DNA of 64,000 bases from Desulfobulbaceae bacterium BRH_c16a (GTDB taxonomy: Bacteria > Desulfobacterota > Desulfobulbia > Desulfobulbales > Desulfocapsaceae). A program made the translations under genes and the position numbers. Every line of letters starts with the position of its first letter. The stretch's first letter is position 1. This document shows, piece by piece, positions 42,352 to 50,994 of the stretch. The DNA is taken from positions 230,084 through 294,083 of the forward strand of contig LADS01000058.1 of assembly GCA_000961725.1 (NCBI GenBank), given 5' to 3'. Below the pieces are notes generated by a model. The model did not search any database and was not told the origin of the DNA. It was given only the letters and a program-made list of their open reading frames with translations.

Positions 42352-45300
42352 TATGCACTTATCCTTTCAAAAAGTTGTTCCACCTCTGCAAGAATCCTGT
42401 CGTCTTCGAACTGCATCAGCTGAATGGCTTTGGCCGGACATTCGGAAACGCACACGCCGCACCCGTGACACTTGGCCGGATCGATTTCCGAATATCCGTC
42501 GGCGTTGATGAACGGAATATTGAACGGACACGATCTGACGCAGATGAGGCAGGCGGCGCATATTTTGCCGTCGACCCTGGCGGTTGCCGCGCCAAGGTTG
42601 ATTTCATCCCTGACGAGCATGGTCTGGGCCCGTGAGGCTACCGCATTGGCCTGGGAAATGCTCTCTCGGATCAGTTTCGGCGAATGGGCAGTTCCGGCCA
42701 GGAAGAAGCCGGGTACCGCCATATCGACCGGGCGAAGCTTGACATGGTCTTCGAGGAAGTAGCCGTCGCCGGTGCGGGGCAGCTTGAAGATCATCGCGAG
42801 TTCCTCGGTGGAATCGAAATCGCTGATCATGCCGGTGCTGAGGCTGAGATTGTCGGCGGCGACTGTTACCTTGCGGCCGAGAATGGCATCGGTGTAGGTG
42901 ACTTCAATCTGCTCGCCGACTGCTTCCACCACCGGAGGATTATCCGTTTCATAGCGGACAAAAATAACCCCTTTCTCTCGTGCCTTCTGGTAGTACTCCT
43001 CCTGGAAGGCGTAGGTTCGCATATCCCGGTAGAGCACGAAGATTCGGGCCTCGGGATTGACCTCGATAATAGCCAGGGCGTTTTTCACCGCATTCTGACA
43101 GCAGATACGGGAACAGTTGGGGTTTTCGGGAATGCGGGATCCGACACACTGGATCATGACTACATTATCCCATTTCTTTACGGTTTCGGGATGTTCGATG
43201 ATGAATTTCTGCGTTTCCAGCTGGGTCCGCACCGCCGGATTGTCGCCCAGCAGGTAGAGTGCCGGCCGGTTCGATTTGGCGCCGGTCGCAAGAATCGTAA
43301 TGCCATGCTCGAGCTGCCGGTAAAACATCTGCGGCCCGCTCTGCATGCCGGTCTTGAACATTCCCGGCATGCCGGAATGATCGACGATGAGGGCCCGGGT
43401 GAATACCTGGATTTTTTCGTGCTGCTGCACTCTGGTGGCTAAATCGCCGACAAACGCCTGAACATCGCCGCCTTCCAGCGTCTTGTAGAGTTGATTCGCC
43501 ATCCCGCCCAGCTTATCGCTTTTTTCGGTCAGGTAGATCTGGAAACCCTGGTCGGCAAGACGCAGTGCCGCGGTCATGCCGGTTACCCCGCCGCCAACCA
43601 CGAGAACATTCTTGTTCATCGGCAGACTCTGGTCGGTAAGCGGCTGTGCCTTGATTGCCGCCCCGACCGCCATCCTGATGAGATCATTGGCCTTGGCGGT
43701 CGCTTCGGCGGGTGCGCCGGTGTGAACCCAGGTTGCCTGATCCCTGATGTTGGCTATTTCCACCAGATATTTATTCAGACCGGCCTTGCGCAAGAGATCC
43801 TGGAATTTTGCCAGATGAGTCCGCGGCGAACAGCCGCCGATAACCACGCGGTTGAGTTGCTCTTCTTCGATGGTCCGGCGGATATTTTCCATGGATATCC
43901 GGCTGCAGCCGTGTCCTTCCGCTCTTGCTACCGCAACATGGGGTAAAGAAGCGGCATGAGCTACAAGACTTGTTACATCGACCACTCCGCCGATATTCTC
44001 GCCGCAGTCGCAGATAAATACTCCGACCTTCGGTTCTTCTGCGGAGATATCCCTTTCTCTTTGCAGATCGTCCTCTTCGACATCTCCCTTGACTACAGGC
44101 GGCAGGTCGCTGCCTGCCAAACAAGCGGCGGCACTGGCCTGGACCATGGTCTCGGGGATATCCTTCGGACCTTCAAACGTTCCCGCTACATAAATCCCGG
44201 GGCGTGTGGTGGCCGCCGGGTTGAACCCTTCGGTTATCGGAAAGAAGTCACTGTTCAGGCCAATGCCCATTTTAGAGGCCAGCTCACGGGTATCGTCCGA
44301 GGTCTTGAAGCCGGTGGAGAGCACGATCATATCGAAATGCTCTTCAAACTGTTTGGTGGCGTCGTCTTTGGTGTAGGTGATGGTCAGATCTTCGCTTCCC
44401 ACGGGTTGCAGAATGGAATGCGGCCGGCTGCGCAGAAAACGCACGCCATATTCGTTTTTGGCCCTTTCCAGGTAGAGCTCGTAATCCTTGCCGAAGGTCC
44501 GCATATCCATATAGAAGATGGTTGTTTCGATATCTTCCTGGAACCGCTCTTTGGTCACTATCGCTTCTTTCAGGGCAAACATGCAACAGGCATGGGAACA
44601 GTAGGCGCCGGCCCCTTTCTGCAGACCACGCGAGCCGATGCATTGAATCCATGCGACCTTCTTCGGCTGACGGCCGGTTGAAGGACAGAGCAGCTTTCCG
44701 CCGGTGGGGCCGGAGGCTGAAAGAATCCTTTCGTATTCGAGGCTGGTGACCACGTCCGGAAATTTGGCATAGCCGAGATAATCGAGGTGGCTGGGATCGA
44801 AAAGCGAAGCCCCGGGCGACAGCACGATGGACGCGCAGCGGATCTCCCGGTTGCGCGGCATATCATCGGGATTGATCGCTCCGGCCGGACAGATGCCCAC
44901 GAGCGCGGTGACATCGTTGCATTTTCCCAGATCAATGGAAAAAGCCTGAGGCGTTGCCTGGGGATAGCGCATACAGGTCGGCGCCCGATGATCGAGGCCC
45001 GGATTAAAACGGACACATTCCGGGAAATGTTTGAAGCATTCGCCGCAACCGGTACATTTTTCCAGATTGATATACCTGGGGTCTGTTTTCAGGGTGACGG
45101 TGAAATTGCCCTTTTCCCCTTTGACACTCTCGACGCCGGTCAATTCCATAAGTTCGATATGGTCCTGACGGTTCGTTTCCGAGAGATGAGGCGCGATGGT
45201 GCAGAGATCACAGTTATTGGTCGGAAAAGTCCTGTCCAACTGAGTCATCAGGCCACCGATGGTGGCGGCCTTATCGACGAGAACGACGTCCTTTTCCGCC

Positions 45301-45395
45301 TCCGCTAAATCCAGAGCCGTTCGTATCCCACCGAGACCTCCGCCAATAACGAGCACTTTATTATTTTGCGTTTGGAGTCTGTTTGAGTTCTGCAT
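42351..45395 (-). CDS. hdrA: Double-FAD HdrA (heterodisulfide reductase subunit A, long form)
   Basis: 1014 residues from ATG 45395 (AAAGG 5 nt upstream). Two FAD-binding HdrA units: G-G-G-L-G-G at 18-23 and G-G-G-V-T-G at about 601-606. C-terminal tandem ferredoxin region C-A-A-C-L-I-C-V-R-S-C-P and C-H-G-C-G-V-C-V-S-E-C-P (about 940-985). HdrA is the flavin site of electron bifurcation/confurcation. The N-terminal ferredoxin insert looks degenerate (C-T-G-C-G-E-C-F-K-H-F-P-E-C, then a G-K-C-N-D segment lacking expected Cys). All predicted ligands are Cys, not Sec. Confidence 0.94.
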   Translation of the reverse strand: MQNSNRLQTQNNKVLVIGGGLGGIRTALDLAEAEKDVVLVDKAATIGGLMTQLDRTFPTNNCDLCTIAPHLSETNRQDHIELMELTGVESVKGEKGNFTVTLKTDPRYINLEKCTGCGECFKHFPECVRFNPGLDHRAPTCMRYPQATPQAFSIDLGKCNDVTALVGICPAGAINPDDMPRNREIRCASIVLSPGASLFDPSHLDYLGYAKFPDVVTSLEYERILSASGPTGGKLLCPSTGRQPKKVAWIQCIGSRGLQKGAGAYCSHACCMFALKEAIVTKERFQEDIETTIFYMDMRTFGKDYELYLERAKNEYGVRFLRSRPHSILQPVGSEDLTITYTKDDATKQFEEHFDMIVLSTGFKTSDDTRELASKMGIGLNSDFFPITEGFNPAATTRPGIYVAGTFEGPKDIPETMVQASAAACLAGSDLPPVVKGDVEEDDLQRERDISAEEPKVGVFICDCGENIGGVVDVTSLVAHAASLPHVAVARAEGHGCSRISMENIRRTIEEEQLNRVVIGGCSPRTHLAKFQDLLRKAGLNKYLVEIANIRDQATWVHTGAPAEATAKANDLIRMAVGAAIKAQPLTDQSLPMNKNVLVVGGGVTGMTAALRLADQGFQIYLTEKSDKLGGMANQLYKTLEGGDVQAFVGDLATRVQQHEKIQVFTRALIVDHSGMPGMFKTGMQSGPQMFYRQLEHGITILATGAKSNRPALYLLGDNPAVRTQLETQKFIIEHPETVKKWDNVVMIQCVGSRIPENPNCSRICCQNAVKNALAIIEVNPEARIFVLYRDMRTYAFQEEYYQKAREKGVIFVRYETDNPPVVEAVGEQIEVTYTDAILGRKVTVAADNLSLSTGMISDFDSTEELAMIFKLPRTGDGYFLEDHVKLRPVDMAVPGFFLAGTAHSPKLIRESISQANAVASRAQTMLVRDEINLGAATARVDGKICAACLICVRSCPFNIPFINADGYSEIDPAKCHGCGVCVSECPAKAIQLMQFEDDRILAEVEQLFERISA

Positions 45396-45485
45396 TGTTA
45401 CCTTTCTTTTCACAGGTTGAGCAGGGTTAAACGAATTATTCGGTCAATCCTTGGAGTTGATTGTTCATGCCTCTCAAAACAACCA

Positions 45486-46358
45486 TCAAACTTTGGCAAC
45501 ATCGAGTATTTCCGGGAGCTTATGCTCCCATCCCAAGGTCTGGATCAGCACACCCTGAGTAAGGTCTTTCATCGCCAGAATCGTTTCACCGGCTATTTTA
45601 ATACCTTCCAGCTCCCTGTCGGAGGATTTACGGATACGCCGAATAAGGTCGTCGGTTATGCGTGCACTGGGATCGCTGTTTGCAATATACTGGGCGATTG
45701 CCAGGGATTTTATGAGAAAAACCGTGGCGATGACAGGCACACCAAGTTCTTTGACCTTGCCCAGAAAAACAGTGTGAGCGGCCAAATCGAAAACAGGTGG
45801 CGTGATGAGGTACGCCGCCCCTGCAGCAATTTTCTTTTTGGCGGCGGCAAGTGCCGTATTGCAGGCTTTTTCATCGGCACAGGGAGATATTGTGCAGCCG
45901 ATCGTGAAATCGGGAGCGCCATCCAGATCAAAACCGCTCATGTCTTTGCCTTTCTGCAGCGTCATCAGGACTTCGATAAGACGCACTTCATCCAAATCAT
46001 TGACGGTTTTTGCATCGCTGTGGTCGCTTTCGCTCATATCTTCGCTGCCGGCGACGATCAGGTTCTGGATGCCGAGAACGTAAGCTGCCAGGGCATCTCC
46101 CTGCAGAGCCATCCTGTTTCGGTCGCGACAGTAGGTGTGCATGATCGTCTCGAGACCCTGCTGCTGCAGCAGCACTCCTCCGGCCAAGGCGCTCATTCGC
46201 ATGATGCCGTTATCCATGTCCGGAATGACTACCGCATCGACCCTGCCTTTCAGACGCCGTGCATCGTTGACCAGCCTGGAAATATTTATTCCTTTCGGGG
46301 TATGCATTTCGGCGAGTACCGCGAATTCTTTTGCTGCCAATCGTTTTTGAAAACTCAT
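45486..46358 (-). CDS. Second MetF-like protein (methylenetetrahydrofolate reductase family)
   Basis: 290 residues, about 30 fewer conserved positions than the MetF at 40276. The family landmarks remain: E-M-H-T-P-K-G, V-V-I-P-D-M-D-N, Y-C-R-D-R-N-R and a G-A-A-Y-L-I-T-P-P strand. The N-D-N and T-Q residues of the first copy are altered (D-M-D-N, T-P-P), so substrate or flavin handling may differ. Located between hdrA and the Sec-containing gene; a paralogous subunit of the same complex or a MetF for another C1 carrier are options. Confidence 0.82.
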   Translation of the reverse strand: MSFQKRLAAKEFAVLAEMHTPKGINISRLVNDARRLKGRVDAVVIPDMDNGIMRMSALAGGVLLQQQGLETIMHTYCRDRNRMALQGDALAAYVLGIQNLIVAGSEDMSESDHSDAKTVNDLDEVRLIEVLMTLQKGKDMSGFDLDGAPDFTIGCTISPCADEKACNTALAAAKKKIAAGAAYLITPPVFDLAAHTVFLGKVKELGVPVIATVFLIKSLAIAQYIANSDPSARITDDLIRRIRKSSDRELEGIKIAGETILAMKDLTQGVLIQTLGWEHKLPEILDVAKV

Positions 46359-46424
46359 AGGTTTCTTTCTCCTCCAAATCAGAGCATGCCGGTTGAGTAG
46401 TGTTTTCTACGTTTTCTGTCTCTA

Positions 46425-47744
46425 TTACAGGGCGGTTTCCGGATGAAAAACGTTTACATCCTTCAAGTCGTCGCCCAGATAAGCCCGCTCGTTGGGGCCG
46501 AGGATCCCAAGAGACAGACAGATGAGTGTCCATATATGAACGGTGCCGAACGTTCCGCCGAAATGATGACCGATATCATGCACCTGGGCATGGCAGTTAT
46601 GGCAGCCGGTAATGCAGTAATCGGCGCCGGTGGTCATGATCTGGTCGAATTTGACCTTGCCGTAGTCCCTGCGGGCTTCAGTGAAACCGGACTGCAGGAA
46701 GCCGCCGCCACCACCGCAACAGTAGTTGTTCGACTTGTTCGGCGTCATCTCGATAACGTTTTCCGCACCGACCACCGATTGAATGACAAAGCGCAGATCG
46801 TCGGCAATGACATCGCCGAAGCCTTTTCTGACGATCTGGCAGGGGTCCTGTATAGTGAATGTGACTTTGCGCTCCTTGTTCCAGTCGGAGCTGACTTTAA
46901 GCCGTCCTTCCCTGATCCATTTGGCGTAGTAACTATAGATGGAAGCAACTTCAAATTTGTGGTCGATATTGAATTTTTTCAGTCCGGCCCGGACTGAGAA
47001 AGTTATGTGTCCTCACTCCGTATTGAGAAAGACCTTGCACCCTAGCTCATCGGCCTGTTTTGCCGATACCCTCGTGACGCGTTCCCAGCATTCATTGTCG
47101 GCCAGAAACAGACAGTAGTTTTCAGCGGCCCAGCCTTTGCTGCCGTAAGTCCAGTCGACTCCGGCGAGGTGGAGAATTTTCCACAGCGGCACCATTTCAT
47201 CAGGCTCGGTTACCGGCTCGCGTGAGTTCTGGTTGAGAAAGAAGAAAGCGCCGAGCTTGTCTACCGGGGCCTGCATGTCCTTGAATTCGGGCTGTGACTC
47301 CTGGTATTCGGCCAACACGTCTCCGACGACGAAGACAAAGTCATCCGGCGCCGTACCCATGGCGCTGTTGGAGTCGTTTCTGAGGGCCATGTCACAGGAG
47401 TTCCTGATTCCTTTGGGACGGTCATCCCGGGGCCATTCCGCCCGGGCGTTGAAGACAAGTTGAGGAATGTCTATTTTCATCGGACAGACATAGATGCAGC
47501 GCTGACACATGGTACACATCCATACCCATGGTGACTTGACCGCCTCCTCGTCCATTCCCATGGCGACCATGCGAAGGAATTTCCGTGGATCCATATCTTC
47601 CAGGCCTGTTGCCGGACAGCCTGCAGCACAGGCTCCACAGGTAAGGCAGAGATTCAGGTTTCCACCGTCCGGGATGATCCCCTTCGCCTTGTCGAGGAAG
47701 GAGCTTTGTTTTTTTCCTTGAATTTTGATGGTGCTTTCTGACAT
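46425..47744 (-). CDS. Predicted selenocysteine-containing HdrD-like (Fe-S)-binding protein
   Basis: 439 residues if the in-frame TGA at 47015-47013 (codon 244) is read as Sec. ATG 47744 with AAGGA 9 nt upstream. Two [4Fe-4S] motifs: C33/36/39/43 and C77/80/83/87. The CCG region follows: the first half ends in N-T-E-U-G-H, where family members carry Cys; the second has C302, C342-C343 in Y-C-C-G-G-G-G-G-F, and C377/C381/C384. After the TGA there is no ATG or GTG near the start of the 195-codon continuation, so two separate genes are unlikely. A SECIS-like hairpin follows. Acts as the HdrB/C or HdrD partner of HdrA (inference). Confidence 0.82.
46979..46997 (-). promoter_or_regulatory. Candidate bacterial SECIS element
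   Basis: On the minus-strand mRNA, 15 nt after the UGA: stem UCAGUCC / GGACUGA (7 bp, perfect) with loop GGGCC, extendable by U-A pairs beyond one bulge. The apical loop begins 22 nt after the UGA with G in its first two positions. That fits the published bacterial rules (loop 16-37 nt downstream, early G). Confidence 0.75.
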
Positions 47745-48810
47745 TGAAGTTATTCCTTTTTTCCTATCCAATTGCATATTGTCGGCGGCGCCGCAGAGCG
47801 CATCGTCAACACTATTCGCTTGTGGTTTGAAAATGAAAAATGTGCCAGTCGAGATGCTGTCTTCCTCCTTCTTTGCTGTTTACTGTATGGCAGTGTCTGA
47901 ATACAGGTCGTTCAGGACAAAGTCTCTCTGCACTCAAAGTGTTCACGAAGAGCCGCGATCATTGACAAGATCGAGCACGACAACGTAAAAACATCATTCA
48001 CCCCGTTGAAATAAGGGAAAAATGAGGTAAAACTCCTGTCTTGTTTAAGAGGCTCCTGCCGAATAAAAAAAACGTATATTTGTCAATTCCCGGCGGGGGC
48101 GACTGGACCGCGGGAACCGTCAACCGTGCGACTGAAGCTGATATCTTCTCGGAAAAAAAAGATACACTGGGGAAAAAACCGGGGAAGAGAGATGTGAGTG
48201 CTGGAGATTGACCGGCAATTGCGGGCAGAAAGAAAGATGAATATGTCCCACCCGCAGGAGCCACAGTACATCCGGGTGAAATCAATTGCAGCATTTTCCT
48301 TTTGCTCCCAAAGTTAGCCAAACGAAACGCGATAGCAAATGTACGGCCTGTCTTAAACCGGTCATTCGCCGTTTAATCCCAACCTGCTCACTCTAACAGG
48401 AAACGAATCTACCGATACGTATTTTAAAAGTCAACCGTTATGAAATGGGATAGGAAGCCGCAGGAGGAGCCAAGGAAATATGGGTTTCATATGGTAACAA
48501 CTGTTAATTGTCATATAAGTAGACAAAACAGTATGTTGTAGTTACGGAAAAGAGATATATCTGGCGTAAAAATGGAGTTGATTCCGGTTTATCAATAATA
48601 GTTGGACAGAGTGCTAGAAAATTTGAAGAGTCGTCAGGGAGCTTGCCGTAATCGTTGTGCGTCGGGTTGCACAGCGTTGGGCCATTGCAGGAAGAATTGC
48701 AAGACATAAAAAGAATAAAGCATGCACAGCAATTTCCGGTTATTTTTGTTCATCGATTTCTTTTTCGGGCTTGGTTTCATGAGAATGAATTTTAATATTT
48801 GAGGTTTAAG
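47745..48810. other. 1.07-kb divergent intergenic region
   Basis: Between the Sec-protein gene (minus) and the MoxR-type gene (plus). Open frames here (such as 47998-48321 minus) lack ribosome sites and have repetitive, non-protein-like translations. I found no tRNA (including tRNA-Sec), riboswitch or mobile element. It should hold both divergent promoters; none is convincing by eye. Confidence 0.45.
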
Positions 48811-49653
48811 ATGGAATATACCCCGTTCAACGGCGCCGCTAAATATGTATTGGATCACGAGTTGGCAAAAATTGTCAATATTTCTATGGTTCTCGAAATG
48901 CCTTTGCTGTTGAAAGGCGAACCGGGCACCGGAAAAACCATGCTCGCCCACGCCATTGCCGAAACTCTCCGCATGCCGCTTCTTGTCCTGAATGTAAAAT
49001 CCAACATGAAACTTGTCGAGGCGTTGTATCAGTATGATACGTTGACCCGTCTCAATGACAGCCGATTTGGCGATTCGAATCGGGATGTGAGCAATATCAA
49101 GGAATATATCAAGATGGGAAAAATCGGTCAGGCCTTCACTGCCGGTACACGATGCGTCCTGCTGATAGATGAGATCGACAAGGCTGAGACGGAGTTCCAG
49201 GACGATATGCTCGATGTGCTCGACCAGATGCAGTTCGATATAATGGAGACGGATGAAACAGTTCGGGCGCAGCACCGGCCGGTGATCATCATTACTTCCA
49301 ATGCCAAAAAGGATCTTTCCGATCCCTTCCTCGGTCGGTGCAATTTTCATCACATCGCTTTTCCCGACCCGAAAATGATGCGCAACATTATTGCCGTCCA
49401 TTTTCCCCATCTCGACAAAAAGCTTGCCGATAATGCAATAGGCACCTTTTTTGATCTGCGAAGTATCGAAGGAGTCGAAAAGAAACCCGCCACCAGGGAA
49501 TTGCTCAACTGGATTCGCGCCTTGGCCAGCGATCCCGATTTTAAGGATGGCGACCGGCTGAAGAAGGAGATCCCCTATATGGGAGTCCTCTTTAAGAAGA
49601 GCGGGGATTACCAGCGCTCGGTGAACAGTCCAATGAAAAAACGGTTTTTCTAG
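48811..49653 (+). CDS. MoxR-type AAA+ ATPase
   Basis: 280 residues from ATG 48811 with GAGGTTTAAG just upstream. P-loop G-E-P-G-T-G-K-T at 36-43, Walker B C-V-L-L-I-D-E-I-D-K, sensor I-I-I-T-S-N. MoxR ATPases act with VWA proteins as chaperones that insert metals or cofactors (for example CoxD/CoxE in carbon monoxide dehydrogenase maturation). The next gene, 13 nt downstream, encodes such a VWA partner. Confidence 0.9.
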   Translation: MEYTPFNGAAKYVLDHELAKIVNISMVLEMPLLLKGEPGTGKTMLAHAIAETLRMPLLVLNVKSNMKLVEALYQYDTLTRLNDSRFGDSNRDVSNIKEYIKMGKIGQAFTAGTRCVLLIDEIDKAETEFQDDMLDVLDQMQFDIMETDETVRAQHRPVIIITSNAKKDLSDPFLGRCNFHHIAFPDPKMMRNIIAVHFPHLDKKLADNAIGTFFDLRSIEGVEKKPATRELLNWIRALASDPDFKDGDRLKKEIPYMGVLFKKSGDYQRSVNSPMKKRFF

Positions 49654-49666
49654 ATTGGAATAAATT

Positions 49667-50860
49667 ATGTTTATTGAATTTTTCTACCAACTCAAAGAAG
49701 TCGGGATACCGGTAAGCCCGACTTCTTTTTTGACCCTGCACCGGGCGATGTACAGCGGTCTGGTCAATTCGGTCGACGATTTATACACGGCCGCCAGAAC
49801 AATTCTGGTCAAGAGCGAGAAGTTTTTCGATCTGTACGATCAGGTGTTCGCCCATATTTTCGCCGGCTTGGAACTGCCGGTTGCAGAGGATGACGAGACC
49901 TTTGACCTGCTGGCGAGCGGCTTGCTCCAGGAATGGTTGAAAAATCCGAAAAGTCTTGCAGACGCTCTGGGTATCGATGAAAAAAAGCTGGCCGCCATGA
50001 GTCCTGACGAGCTGCTCGACTACTTTAAAAAGCGTCTCAAGGATCAGGACGGCAGGCATGACGGCGGTTCCAAATGGATTGGTACCGGCGGCACTTCCCC
50101 TGTCGGTCATTCGGGCTATCATCCTGGCGGGTTGCGGGTTGGCGGCATGTCGGGCAACAGGTCTGCGGTCAAGGTCGCCGGGGAAAGACGCTACAGGGAC
50201 TATTCCACGCAAGGGGTCCTCACCCGAAGCTCTGTCGGAGAAGCACTGAAGCGCCTGCGCAATCTCGTGCCCCATGGTGTAAAAGACCGGCTGAATATCG
50301 ATGCCACCATTTATCGGACGATGAAAAACGGCGGAGAAATCGAATTGATTTTCGACCGGGGTATCGTCGATCGCCTGAAGGTAATTTTGGCAATCGATAA
50401 CGGCGGCTGGTCGATGGAGCCGTATGTCGAGTTGGTACAAACCCTTTTCAGCTATTCGAAATCCCAGTTCAAGGACCTGAAAACCTATTTTTTCCACAAT
50501 ACCATTTATGACCTGTTGTGGGAGGATCCGGCCCGCTATAAGCATCCTGAGGCTATTAAAAATTTCGTCAAACTCGATCCCGACACCCGGCTGATTATCG
50601 TTGGCGATGCCAGCATGGCACCCTATGAACTGATGGCCACCGACGGCTCGATCTATGCTTTTGAGAGAAGCGGCAAACCCTCCATCGAGCAGCTCAGGTT
50701 TCTTGCCGAGACCTTCAACCGGGTCATATGGCTGAATCCCATTCCGGAAAGTCACTGGTCATATACCCACAGCATACAGATGGTGAGAACCGTCTTCCCT
50801 ATGTTTGAACTTTCCCTGGACGGACTTGAAAAAGGAGTAAGCCATCTGGTGAGCAGGTGA
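49667..50860 (+). CDS. CoxE-like VWA-domain protein
   Basis: 397 residues. An N-terminal helical CoxE-type region (1-130; M-F-I-E-F-F-Y-Q-L-K-E-V-G-I-P-V-S) is followed by a Gly-rich linker and a C-terminal VWA fold from about 235. The MIDAS motif D-x-S-x-S is replaced by D-N-G-G-W-S, so metal binding may be altered. It forms a pair with the MoxR ATPase upstream; client protein unknown. Confidence 0.82.
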   Translation: MFIEFFYQLKEVGIPVSPTSFLTLHRAMYSGLVNSVDDLYTAARTILVKSEKFFDLYDQVFAHIFAGLELPVAEDDETFDLLASGLLQEWLKNPKSLADALGIDEKKLAAMSPDELLDYFKKRLKDQDGRHDGGSKWIGTGGTSPVGHSGYHPGGLRVGGMSGNRSAVKVAGERRYRDYSTQGVLTRSSVGEALKRLRNLVPHGVKDRLNIDATIYRTMKNGGEIELIFDRGIVDRLKVILAIDNGGWSMEPYVELVQTLFSYSKSQFKDLKTYFFHNTIYDLLWEDPARYKHPEAIKNFVKLDPDTRLIIVGDASMAPYELMATDGSIYAFERSGKPSIEQLRFLAETFNRVIWLNPIPESHWSYTHSIQMVRTVFPMFELSLDGLEKGVSHLVSR

Positions 50861-50994
50861 ACTTCTTTTCTTCTTTTTTATGTGATTTGCAGTGCAGCTC
50901 AAAAGAACAGTGACATTTCCGCCATTGGTATTATTTTGTTGGCTCTTTGAAACATTTCCGTTTCTTTAAATTGATTGATACAAGGTCCCCGTAC

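Noticed and set aside
42351..45395. HdrA as a second selenoprotein
   Set aside because: Some deltaproteobacterial HdrA proteins contain Sec, but this frame is uninterrupted and the C-terminal cluster ligands are all Cys.
46425..46775. 116-codon ORF starting at a GTG as a separate HdrB-like gene
   Set aside because: The same frame is open upstream to the TGA at 47013 and encodes conserved CCG-domain sequence (D-P-C-Q-I-V-R-K) before this start; an independent gene would lack half of the domain.
47998..48321. 107-codon minus-strand ORF in the 1-kb intergenic region
   Set aside because: No ribosome site, Ser/Pro/Phe-rich repetitive translation, no recognisable family.
48475..48620. Small RNA or tRNA-Sec gene in the divergent region
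   Set aside because: Searched because of the predicted Sec codon; no acceptor arm, long variable arm or UCA anticodon structure is visible.
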